Below are positions 24,389-32,251 of a stretch of 64,000 nucleotides of DNA, in pieces. The stretch's first letter is position 1; every line of letters begins with the position of its first letter. The stretch spans positions 124,001 through 188,000 of the forward strand of contig NZ_SSOC01000002.1 of NCBI RefSeq assembly GCF_004801295.1. The letters are read 5' to 3'. The translations under genes and the position numbers were made by a program. Source of the stretch: Pseudothauera nasutitermitis. GTDB lineage: Bacteria; Pseudomonadota; Gammaproteobacteria; Burkholderiales; Rhodocyclaceae. The notes under the pieces were generated by a model. It was not told the origin of the DNA, ran no database searches, and was given only the letters and a program-made list of their open reading frames with translations.

Positions 24389-24414
24389 AAAAATTTCCGG
24401 CGCACGTCCCCTTT
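24389..24414 (+). promoter_or_regulatory. Putative FecI-type ECF promoter of receptor 5
   Basis: A-tract (24389-24393) followed by TTTCCGG and then CCCTTT (24409-24414), matching the module 3 element in spacing. Receptor ATG 63 bases further on. Confidence 0.35.
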
Positions 24415-24477
24415 CGCGAGTTCGCGTGTCATTGCCGATGTAGCCGCTCGGCACGACTTCACGAAAGGAACGCATCC

Positions 24478-26976
24478 ATGCCCCGCAATGCCCGTCTTCC
24501 CCGCAGATCCACTGGCCGCAACACCCAGCCGCCCCAGGCCGCCGAGGCGCCCGTCCGGCGCCTGAGGCTGAGCACACTGCTGCTGGGCATGGCGCTTGCC
24601 GCCACCTGCGGCCTGCCCGCTTCCGCCTGGTCGGCGAATGGCGCCCCGCCGGTTCAGCAAAGCTACAGCATCCCCGCCGGCCCGCTGGCCGAGGCGCTGA
24701 CCCGCTTCGCCGCCAGCGCCGGCGTTTCCGTGCAGGTCGATGCGCGGCTGGTCGAAGGGCTGCGCACCGCCGGCCTGAGCGGCACGCATACCGCCGCCAG
24801 CGGACTGGCCAGCCTGCTCGCCGGCAGCGGGCTGGAGGCCGTGGAGCGCGCCAATGGCACCTACGTGCTGCGTGTGGCCCCCAAGCCCACTCCGGACGCG
24901 GATACCCGGTTGGCGCCGGTGACGGTCACTGCCGCGGCGGAGCGCAGCGGCACCACGGAAGGCAGCGGCAGCTACACCACCCGCGCGATGAATACCGCCA
25001 CCCCGCTCAGCCTTTCCATGCGTGAAACGCCGCAATCGGTCAGCGTCGTCACCCGCGACCGCATCGAGGACAGCGGCATGACCACCGTGGAAGATGCGCT
25101 GGCCTACACCACCGGCCTCACCATCCTGGCCACCGCCGGCGAGCGCAGCACCTACAGCGCCCGCGGTTTCGACGTGACCAACATCATGGTGGACGGACTC
25201 GCCATCGGCCATGACACGGACACCCTGGGTTCGGCCAGCCTGGCGATGTACGACAGGGTGGAAGTGGTGCGCGGCGCCACCGGCCTGCTCGAAGGCAGCG
25301 GCAACCCCTCCGCCTCCATCAACCTTGTGCGCAAGCGCCCCACCGATACGCGGCAGGCCTCGGTATCCGCCTCGGCCGGCCGCTGGGACAACTACCTCGG
25401 CACCCTGGACATCGGCGGCCCGCTGAACGAAGCCAAGACCCTGCGTGCCCGCGCCGTCGTCTCGCTGCAGGACAGCGATACCTTCACCAAGGGCTACAGC
25501 CACGAGCGCCAGCTCTTCTACGGCACCCTGGAAGCGGACCTGACCGACCGGACCCTGCTGACACTGGGCGCCTACCACAACAAGGAGGACAACCCCGGCG
25601 CCGACTGGAACGGCCTGCCCACGCGCAGCGACGGCAGTTTCTACGACTTCAAGCGCTCCGTCCGCGCCAGCCCGTCATGGTCCTACTGGAACAAGGAAAA
25701 CACCAACGTCTTCGGAGAACTCAAGCACACCTTCGCCAACGACTGGAGCGTCTCGCTGAAGGGCACCTACCTCGACAGCAAGCTGGACATGCTGGGCACC
25801 TCGCTGATCTGGCGCGATGCGGCGGATACCTTCACCTACAACGTCGGCAAGTACGACTACCACCACAAGCAGACTTCGATTGATCTCCGCGCAACCGGCC
25901 CCTTCGCCCTCTTCGGCCGCGAGCATCAACTGGCCATGGGCGCCAACTACCGGCGCAACGTTTCCGATGACGGCCCGGGCGGATGGCCCGGCGCCTACAG
26001 CTACGGCTTCGATCCGTCGAACTGGCAGAACACGATTGATCCACCCAAGGCCAGCATCGACGATCTCTGGAGCAGGGATGCGGAAGAGGTGCAGTACGGC
26101 GCCTATGCGACAGCGAAATTCAGCCTCGGCGATCCGCTGAATCTCTTTGTCGGCGGCCGGCTGAGCTGGTACGAACTGGACGAGACGCTCAAGAGCGGCA
26201 CCTGGATCGGCAACGCGGCCTCCGAGGCGAACGCCGAGTTCACACCCTATCTTGCGCTGAGCTATGACGTGGACACGCAGCACACCCTCTACGGCTCGGT
26301 CACCGGCATCTTCAACCCGCAGAACTACTCCTCCGCCAGAGGGAGCCTGCTGGACCCGGTGGAAGGCACCAACCATGAACTGGGCATCAAAGGGGAATAC
26401 CTGCAAGGCAGATTGAACGCCAGTGCGGCGCTCTTCCAGATCAACCAAAAGAATCTGCCGGAAAGTCTGCCGGCCGCGAGCTGCCCTGCCCTGCCGGAAT
26501 GCTATTCCGCAGCAGGCGAAGTCCGCAGCCGCGGCATCGAACTGGAGGTATCGGGCAATCTCACCGACAACTGGCGCGCCTTCGCCGGCTACACCTACCA
26601 GCAGGCGGAATACGTCGAGGATTCAGTGAATGGCAATGCCGGCGACGACTTCGGCACCAATATCCCGCACCGCCTGCTGACGCTGTCCACCCTGTACAAG
26701 CTCCCCGGCCGCTTCAAGGATTGGCGTGTCGGCGCCTCGGTGCGCATCCAGAGCGCAACCAAGAGAACCATCACCGGCTACGCCACCGTGCGGCAGAGCG
26801 GCTACGGCATCGTCAATCTGATGGCCGGCTACAGCCCGGCCAAAAACCTGGACTTCCAGTTGAACATCCACAACGTCTTCGACAAGGAGTACTACCGGGC
26901 GATCGGCTACCCGGACAACGCCAACCTCTTCGGCGAGCCGCGCAACTTCGTGCTGACCGCCAAGTACAGCTTCTGA
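24478..26976 (+). CDS. TonB-dependent siderophore receptor with STN domain, module 5
   Basis: 832-residue outer-membrane transducer. A long basic N-region precedes the signal-peptide core (about 32-50, cleaved near ASA-W or WSA-N); STN domain about 62-118 (YSIPAGPLAEALTRFAASAG); TonB-box-like LAPVTVTA (145-152); plug from SMRETPQSVSVVTRDRIED; barrel ending in TAKYSF. A loop contains a cysteine pair (CPALPEC) before the RSRGIELEVSG strand, as in receptor 1. ATG follows AAAGGAA. Ends with a good intrinsic terminator. Confidence 0.92.
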   Translation: MPRNARLPRRSTGRNTQPPQAAEAPVRRLRLSTLLLGMALAATCGLPASAWSANGAPPVQQSYSIPAGPLAEALTRFAASAGVSVQVDARLVEGLRTAGLSGTHTAASGLASLLAGSGLEAVERANGTYVLRVAPKPTPDADTRLAPVTVTAAAERSGTTEGSGSYTTRAMNTATPLSLSMRETPQSVSVVTRDRIEDSGMTTVEDALAYTTGLTILATAGERSTYSARGFDVTNIMVDGLAIGHDTDTLGSASLAMYDRVEVVRGATGLLEGSGNPSASINLVRKRPTDTRQASVSASAGRWDNYLGTLDIGGPLNEAKTLRARAVVSLQDSDTFTKGYSHERQLFYGTLEADLTDRTLLTLGAYHNKEDNPGADWNGLPTRSDGSFYDFKRSVRASPSWSYWNKENTNVFGELKHTFANDWSVSLKGTYLDSKLDMLGTSLIWRDAADTFTYNVGKYDYHHKQTSIDLRATGPFALFGREHQLAMGANYRRNVSDDGPGGWPGAYSYGFDPSNWQNTIDPPKASIDDLWSRDAEEVQYGAYATAKFSLGDPLNLFVGGRLSWYELDETLKSGTWIGNAASEANAEFTPYLALSYDVDTQHTLYGSVTGIFNPQNYSSARGSLLDPVEGTNHELGIKGEYLQGRLNASAALFQINQKNLPESLPAASCPALPECYSAAGEVRSRGIELEVSGNLTDNWRAFAGYTYQQAEYVEDSVNGNAGDDFGTNIPHRLLTLSTLYKLPGRFKDWRVGASVRIQSATKRTITGYATVRQSGYGIVNLMAGYSPAKNLDFQLNIHNVFDKEYYRAIGYPDNANLFGEPRNFVLTAKYSF

Positions 26977-26999
26977 TTTCGTCAGGGCGGCACAATCAG

Positions 27000-27025
27000 A
27001 CGGCGCCGGCCCAGGCGCCGTTTTT
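27000..27025 (+). terminator. Intrinsic terminator after receptor 5
   Basis: 8-bp stem ACGGCGCC / GGCGCCGT with 6-base loop followed by a run of T (27021-27025), 23 bases after the receptor stop. Confidence 0.85.
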
Positions 27026-27252
27026 CACTGCATCACCCAACCCCGCCCATCTGGTCGCGATCCGCTCTCCGGCCAGACCGGCACCGCCCGGCTGGCATTC
27101 CTCGGCTCAATGTATACGGACTGAACGAAGCGCCGTTGATGCTGGAAAACTGGGTATAGCCGCATTGCGGCGGGATTCCGGCTGCCCGGAACTGCCAGCA
27201 GGGGAGTCTCCGGCCTGAGAAAGCGATTGACGGGGACAATTCCGACATATCA

Positions 27253-27271
27253 GAATAAGAACCGTTATCAG
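27253..27271 (+). promoter_or_regulatory. Fur-box-like site before sigma 6
   Basis: GAATAAGAACCGTTATCAG, fitting the Fur pattern in both halves; 46 bases before the GTG start. Confidence 0.6.
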
Positions 27272-27317
27272 TAACGAGCTGCCCTATGGACAGCCAACGG
27301 TTTTCCCGGAGCCTCTT

Positions 27318-27812
27318 GTGTCTGCCGTCCATCCCGTCGCCGATCTGTACGCCGACCACCACCACTGGCTGCAGGCCTGGCTGCGCAAGAAGCTGGGGTG
27401 CTCGGAGCGTGCGGCGGATCTGGCGCACGACACCTTCGTGCGCCTGCTCGACCGCGAGGAGCCGGTTCGCCCGCAGGAGCCGCGCGCCTTTCTGACCACC
27501 ATCGCCAAGGGGCTGGTCGCCAATCATTTCCGCCGCCAGAAGATCGAACAGGCCTGGCTGGAAACCCTGGCCCGCCTGCCGGAAGCCGAGGCGCCCTCGC
27601 CCGAGGCGCGCGCGCTGATCCTGGAAACCCTGATCGCCATCGACCGCCAGCTTGATGCGCTCGGCCCGCTGGTGCGCCGCGCCTTTCTGCTCTCCCAGCT
27701 GGATGGCCTGCCGCAGGCCGAAATCGCCGCCCGCCTGGGTGTTTCCGTGCCTACCGTGAAACGCTACGTCGCCAAGGCATTGGTGGCATGCTGCTTCGCC
27801 GGTGCCGACTGA
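27318..27812 (+). CDS. FecI-family ECF sigma factor, module 6
   Basis: 164-residue ECF sigma factor. Sigma-2 motifs LYADHHHWLQAW and AADLAHDTFVRLL; sigma-4 helix-turn-helix LDGLPQAEIAARLGV then PTVKRYVAKALVAC. GTG start 27318 lies six bases after CGGAG. The stop lies inside the fecR reading frame, an 11-base overlap, the deepest of the six modules. Expected to drive receptor 6. Confidence 0.9.
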   Translation: MSAVHPVADLYADHHHWLQAWLRKKLGCSERAADLAHDTFVRLLDREEPVRPQEPRAFLTTIAKGLVANHFRRQKIEQAWLETLARLPEAEAPSPEARALILETLIAIDRQLDALGPLVRRAFLLSQLDGLPQAEIAARLGVSVPTVKRYVAKALVACCFAGAD

Positions 27813-28782
27813 GGCGCGGCGCGCCGGCAGCGCGCAGGACATCCGCCTGGAAGCCGCGCTGTGGCTGGTCGAGCTGCAGGCCGGCGGCGACGACGCGGAA
27901 CTGCGCGTGCGCTGGCAGCGCTGGTACGACACTTCCGCCGAGCATCGCCAGGCCTGGGAACGCATCGAAGCCTTCGGCGCCAGCCTGCGCCAGCTTCCGC
28001 CCACACTGGCCCATGCGGCGCTGGCGCCGCGCGCATCGCGCCGGCGCGCGCTAAAGGCGCTCGCGCTGCTGCTCGGCGCCGGCGGCGGCGCCTGGCTGGT
28101 GGCGGAATCCCGCCATCTGCCGGCGCTGACCGCCGACCTGCGCACCGGGCGCGGCGAACGCCGGCAGATCGCGCTGGAGGATGGCAGCCGGATCGATCTC
28201 AACGTCGATACCGCGCTGGACCTGCGCTTTGACGGGCAAATCCGGCGGCTGGTGCTGCATCAGGGCGAGATCCACATCGTCACCGCGCCCGACCCGCAAG
28301 GACGCCCGTTCTTCGTCGACACCCCGCAGGGCCGAGCCCGCGCGCTGGGTACGCGCTACATCGTCCGCACCGGTGCGGACGAAGCGGAAACCCGCGTGGC
28401 CGTCCATGCTGGCACGGTCGCCATCGAACCCGCAAACGGGGAGCAGGCCGCCCCCGTCCTGCTTCCCGCCGGCCAGCAGACGCGCTTCACCACCCATGCC
28501 GTGCAGCCGGCCACGGCCGCCCGGGAGAAGGACGCCGCGTGGACGCGCGGCATCCTGGTGGCCGAGGACATGCCCCTGCCCGCGTTCACCGCCGAACTGG
28601 CCCGCCTCACCGGCCGCGCGCTGCGCTGTGATCCGGCGCTGGCACACCTGAAGGTCAGCGGCACCTATCCGCTGGCCGACCCCGAGGCCGTGCTCGACCT
28701 GCTGGCGGCCGCGCTGCCGGTGAGGCTGGAACGGCGCAAGCGTTGGTGGGGGAACGTGGAAACGCGCCTGTCGCCGGCCTGA
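27802..28782 (+). CDS. FecR-family sensor / anti-sigma factor, module 6
   Basis: 326-residue FecR-type protein. Start taken as GTG 27802, within the end of the sigma gene; no ribosome site is obvious, so it probably depends on translational coupling. DUF4880-like head (about 13-57), membrane segment (about 84-101), periplasmic FecR domain (about 110-205, GERRQIALEDGSRIDLNVDT) and C-terminal STN-like part after WTRGILVAEDMPL. The C-terminus keeps an exposed basic RRKRWW stretch. Partner of sigma 6 and receptor 6. Confidence 0.88.
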   Translation: MPTEARRAGSAQDIRLEAALWLVELQAGGDDAELRVRWQRWYDTSAEHRQAWERIEAFGASLRQLPPTLAHAALAPRASRRRALKALALLLGAGGGAWLVAESRHLPALTADLRTGRGERRQIALEDGSRIDLNVDTALDLRFDGQIRRLVLHQGEIHIVTAPDPQGRPFFVDTPQGRARALGTRYIVRTGADEAETRVAVHAGTVAIEPANGEQAAPVLLPAGQQTRFTTHAVQPATAAREKDAAWTRGILVAEDMPLPAFTAELARLTGRALRCDPALAHLKVSGTYPLADPEAVLDLLAAALPVRLERRKRWWGNVETRLSPA

Positions 28783-28924
28783 GCACGGCACGGACGATGC
28801 CGGCCGGAAAGCGCCGATGCGAGGCTGCATGGTTTTTTTGAACGCGGGTGATCCCGATTCCGTTTTCGCGGGGCATGGATAACGAGACCTTCGTTTTCCT
28901 GCCCATCCACGAAAGGGGAATTTC

Positions 28925-31465
28925 ATGAAGCAACCCGCGCGTTCCGGCGGCGCCGCCCTCCACTCCTCCCACCTGCGCATGCATGCACTGGCCCGTGCGC
29001 TGCGCCGCGCAGCGCTGGGCGCGGCCCTGGCCTCCGCGCTGCTGCCTGCTGCCGCCCTGCACGCCCAACAGGAGGAAAGCCGCGCCTACGCCATCCCGGC
29101 CGGCAGCCTCACCGACGTGCTGAACCGCTTCGGCGTGGAAAGCGGCCTGCTGCTGTCCTTTTCCACCGAGCTTACCGCCGACCGCCAGAGCCCCGGCCTG
29201 CAAGGCCGCTACACCACGGCCGCCGCGCTGCATGAACTGCTCCGCCAGAGCGGACTGGAAGCCGTGCCCCAACCCGGCGGCGGCTACCTGCTGCGCCGCG
29301 CGCCGGTCTCCGGCAATGCCGACGCGCCCACCCGGCTGGCGGCGGTGCGCGTCCTCGCGCGGCGAGCCGGAGACGGCACCACGGAAGACAGTGCTTCCTA
29401 CACCAGCCGGGTGACCAGCATCGCCTCGAAGACCGACATGGCCTTCCGCGAGATTCCGCAGTCGGTTTCCGTGGTCACCCGCGCGCAGATCGACGACCAG
29501 AAGCTGGTGGACATCAACGACGCGCTGAAGCTGATGCCCGGCGTCACCGTGAACCGGATGAACGACAACTCCTTCAACTTCTACTCGCGCGGCTTCCAGA
29601 TCACCTCGATGCAGGTGGACGGCGGCGCCCCGCTGGCGCTCGGCGCCTACACCTACAGTCCGTTGCAGGACCTGGCGTTCTACGACCGCGTGGAAGCCAT
29701 GCGCGGTGCCTCCGGCCTGCTCGGCGGCATGGGCGACCCCGGCGGCATCATCAACCTGGCGCGCAAGAAACCGCTGGCCGAAGCGCAGACCGTGCTGGAA
29801 CTGTCCGCCGGCAGTTGGGACCACTACCGCGCGGTGGCGGACTTCAGCCGCCCCTTGACCGAAGACGGCCGCATCCGCGGCCGTGCCGTGGTGCTCTACG
29901 AGAACCGCGATTACCACCTGGACCACCGCAGCACCGAACGCCCGGCCTTCTACGGCGTCATCGAGGCCGACCTGGGCGACCGCACGCTGTTCACGCTGGG
30001 CGGCAGCTTCAACCGCCGCAACGAGACCGGCGGCGGCTCGGGCCTGCCGCGCTACGCCGATGGCCGCGCGCTCGACCTCAAGCGCAGCGCCAGCCTGACC
30101 CAGCCCTGGGCCTACAAGGACAGCGACGAAAGCGAAGTCTTCGCCCAGTTCGCCCATACCTTCGCCAACGGCTGGGCGCTCAAGCTCAACCTGACCCACA
30201 GCGAGACCGACACGGAAGCCAATACCGCCTTCGTCGGCGGTCCGGTCGATCCCGCCACCGGGCTGGGCGTCTGGGCCGGTGGCCACTACGAGTACGAAAA
30301 CCGCCAGGATCTGGTCGACCTCAACCTCAGCGGCAACTTCGAGCTGTTCGGCCGTACCCACGAACTGCTGCTGGGCGCGGACTGGCAGCGCGTGAAGAGC
30401 CGCTGGATCGCCGCCACCTTCGCCGGCCACTGGAGCGACCCGGCCTACGTGCCCGGCGGCGGCGATGCATGGAATCCGGACCACGACGTTTCCCAGCGCT
30501 ACCACACCCGCTACGGCCCCTGGGGCCAGGAACAGGTCGGCGGCTACGCGGTGCTGCGCCTGCATCCCACCGACCGCCTGCACGTGGTCGCCGGCGCCCG
30601 CGCCAGCCGCTACGAGTTCGATCAGCGCATTTCCTCCGCACCCTCGGCTTCGGCGCCCTGGACCACCACCTCCGACTTGCCGTTCAGCCTCGGCACCAAG
30701 ATCACCCCCTACGGCGGCGTGATCTACGATCTGAACGACAACTGGTCTGCCTACCTGAGCTATGCCGGCATCTACAAGCCGCAATCGCTGATGCTCTACG
30801 GCCCGCCGCCGGGCAGCGGCTCTCTGGAGCCCATCAAGGGCAAGAGCTACGAGGCCGGCCTGAAGGGCGAACTGTACGGCGGGCGCCTCAATGCCACGCT
30901 GAGCGTGTTCAACGTCGAGCGCACCGGCACGGCGCTGCTCGACACCCGCTACCCCGCCAACTACCACGCCTATTCGGGCAACTGCTGCTATCTGCCGCAG
31001 GGCAAGGTCACCAGCCGCGGCGTGGACGTGGAGATCGGCGGCGAACTGCTGCCCGGCTGGCAGGCCGCGCTGGGCTATACCTACAACCGCACACGCGACG
31101 AGAAGGCCGGCAGCACCTTCAGCACCATCACGCCGCGCCATCTGCTCAAGCTGTCCACGGCTTACACGCTGCCGGGCGAATGGTCGCGCTGGAAGGTGGG
31201 CGGCAGCGCGCACGTGCAGAGCAAGACCCTGGTCAGCGGCACCGCCACCCTCAACGGCGTCGACCGGGCCTACGACTTCCGCGAGGGCGGCTACGCGGTG
31301 CTCAACGCCATGGTGCAGTACCGCCTGGACCCGAAGTGGACGCTGGCGCTCAACGTCAACAACCTGTTCGACCGCAAGTATTACGAGAACATCGGCGATA
31401 CCTGCTGCAACAACTGGTACGGCACGCCGCGCAGCGCCATGCTGACGCTCACCTACCGGCAGTAG
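28925..31465 (+). CDS. TonB-dependent siderophore receptor with STN domain, module 6
   Basis: 846-residue outer-membrane transducer, the longest here. Signal peptide cleaved near LHA-Q (47); STN domain about 54-110 (YAIPAGSLTDVLNRFGVESG); TonB-box-like LAAVRVLA (138-145); plug from AFREIPQSVSVVTRAQIDD; barrel ending in LTLTYRQ, so the usual terminal aromatic residue is replaced by Gln. Two adjacent-cysteine pairs stand out, C687-C688 (SGNCCYLPQG) and C827-C828 (GDTCCNNWYG), near the positions where other copies have a single loop disulfide or none. ATG follows AAAGGGGAA. The leader (28783-28924) has a GTTTTC block but no clear copy of the A-tract/CACTTT element. Confidence 0.92.
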   Translation: MKQPARSGGAALHSSHLRMHALARALRRAALGAALASALLPAAALHAQQEESRAYAIPAGSLTDVLNRFGVESGLLLSFSTELTADRQSPGLQGRYTTAAALHELLRQSGLEAVPQPGGGYLLRRAPVSGNADAPTRLAAVRVLARRAGDGTTEDSASYTSRVTSIASKTDMAFREIPQSVSVVTRAQIDDQKLVDINDALKLMPGVTVNRMNDNSFNFYSRGFQITSMQVDGGAPLALGAYTYSPLQDLAFYDRVEAMRGASGLLGGMGDPGGIINLARKKPLAEAQTVLELSAGSWDHYRAVADFSRPLTEDGRIRGRAVVLYENRDYHLDHRSTERPAFYGVIEADLGDRTLFTLGGSFNRRNETGGGSGLPRYADGRALDLKRSASLTQPWAYKDSDESEVFAQFAHTFANGWALKLNLTHSETDTEANTAFVGGPVDPATGLGVWAGGHYEYENRQDLVDLNLSGNFELFGRTHELLLGADWQRVKSRWIAATFAGHWSDPAYVPGGGDAWNPDHDVSQRYHTRYGPWGQEQVGGYAVLRLHPTDRLHVVAGARASRYEFDQRISSAPSASAPWTTTSDLPFSLGTKITPYGGVIYDLNDNWSAYLSYAGIYKPQSLMLYGPPPGSGSLEPIKGKSYEAGLKGELYGGRLNATLSVFNVERTGTALLDTRYPANYHAYSGNCCYLPQGKVTSRGVDVEIGGELLPGWQAALGYTYNRTRDEKAGSTFSTITPRHLLKLSTAYTLPGEWSRWKVGGSAHVQSKTLVSGTATLNGVDRAYDFREGGYAVLNAMVQYRLDPKWTLALNVNNLFDRKYYENIGDTCCNNWYGTPRSAMLTLTYRQ

Positions 31466-31475
31466 GCGCGCGTGC

Positions 31476-31540
31476 GGAGGCACCCGGACGGCGCCGCGGA
31501 ACGTGGCGCGCTGCCGCTCCGCATGCCGGCCGGTGCCTCC
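31476..31540 (+). terminator. Long imperfect hairpin after receptor 6
   Basis: Arms GGAGGCACC (31476-31484) and GGTGCCTCC (31532-31540) with a GC-rich loop; flanked by GCGCGC on both sides, extending the pairing. No U-run. Confidence 0.3.
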
Positions 31541-31680
31541 CGCGCGCATCATGATCCACCGACGCCAGGTGAGCATATGTGCAACGTGAAGACACGATGC
31601 TCGGTGAATCCTGTACGCATGCATCGGTTAGAATCCCGGGCGATTCATTCATCGCAATCGTGACATTCGGGAGAGAAAGC

Positions 31681-32202
31681 ATGTTCGATCAGGAAGACGG
31701 CGAACTCAACGTGGTCATCGGGGTACTGTTCGGCGTCATCGCGCTGGTCATCGCCTTCGTCATCGGGCTGGGGGTGTATTCCCTGCGTGGCCAGAATCCG
31801 GCGCCGGCCGGCGCCGTGCAGGAAGCCAGCGTGGAAGCTGCCGGAATCGCGGTGGTCGAAGTCGAGTTCGTCGAGACCGCCGAAGTCGGCGAAGCGCTGT
31901 TGAAGATCTACTTCGACACCGGCTCTTCCTCCCTGCCCGCCGATACCACGGTGGAGCTCGAGCGCATCGTCGCCGAACTGGGCAGCCGTTCTGAAACGGT
32001 GGCGCTGATCTCCGGCTTCCACGATGAAAGCGGCAGCGCCGAGGCCAATGCGGCGATTGCCCGCGACCGCGCGGTGGCCGTCGGCCAGGCGCTGGTTGCC
32101 GCCGGCGCCCCCGCCGAGCGGGTGCAGCTGCGCCGCCCGGCCGTGACCCTGGGCGACGGCGACGCGGCCGAGGCCCGCCGCGTGGAAATCCGCGTGCAGT
32201 AA
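31681..32202 (+). CDS. Membrane-anchored OmpA-family protein
   Basis: 173-residue protein with one N-terminal membrane segment (about 9-33, VVIGVLFGVIALVIAFVIG) and a C-terminal OmpA-like peptidoglycan-binding domain (about 70-173: IYFDTGSSSLPAD, ALISGFHDESGS, AAIARDRAVAVGQAL). It should tether the inner membrane to the cell wall; it lacks a cleavable signal and a beta-barrel. ATG follows GGGAGAG. The gene stands alone and ends at a strong bidirectional terminator. Confidence 0.88.
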   Translation: MFDQEDGELNVVIGVLFGVIALVIAFVIGLGVYSLRGQNPAPAGAVQEASVEAAGIAVVEVEFVETAEVGEALLKIYFDTGSSSLPADTTVELERIVAELGSRSETVALISGFHDESGSAEANAAIARDRAVAVGQALVAAGAPAERVQLRRPAVTLGDGDAAEARRVEIRVQ

Positions 32203-32224
32203 GCAGCGCTTCCTCATGGCTTGA

Positions 32225-32250
32225 AGAACGCCCCGGCAACGGGGCGTTCT
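32225..32250. terminator. Bidirectional hairpin terminator
   Basis: Perfect 11-bp stem AGAACGCCCCG / CGGGGCGTTCT with a GCAA loop, exactly between the convergent OmpA-like and DsbA-like stops. Confidence 0.75.
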
Positions 32251-32251
32251 G

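Larger units (their letters stand above)
26977..27317. other. Intergenic stretch between modules 5 and 6
   Basis: 341 bases with the terminator of receptor 5 at its start and the Fur-box-like site of sigma 6 near its end. Between them (about 27026-27250) I see no gene with a ribosome site or recognisable product. Confidence 0.6.

Noticed and set aside
4-31465. Island as a mobile genetic element
   Set aside because: Two toxin-antitoxin pairs hint at transfer, but no integrase, transposase, tRNA target or direct-repeat ends are visible.
28655-31624. 989-residue open frame antisense to receptor 6
   Set aside because: Same shadow effect; the forward frame has signal peptide, STN, plug and barrel.
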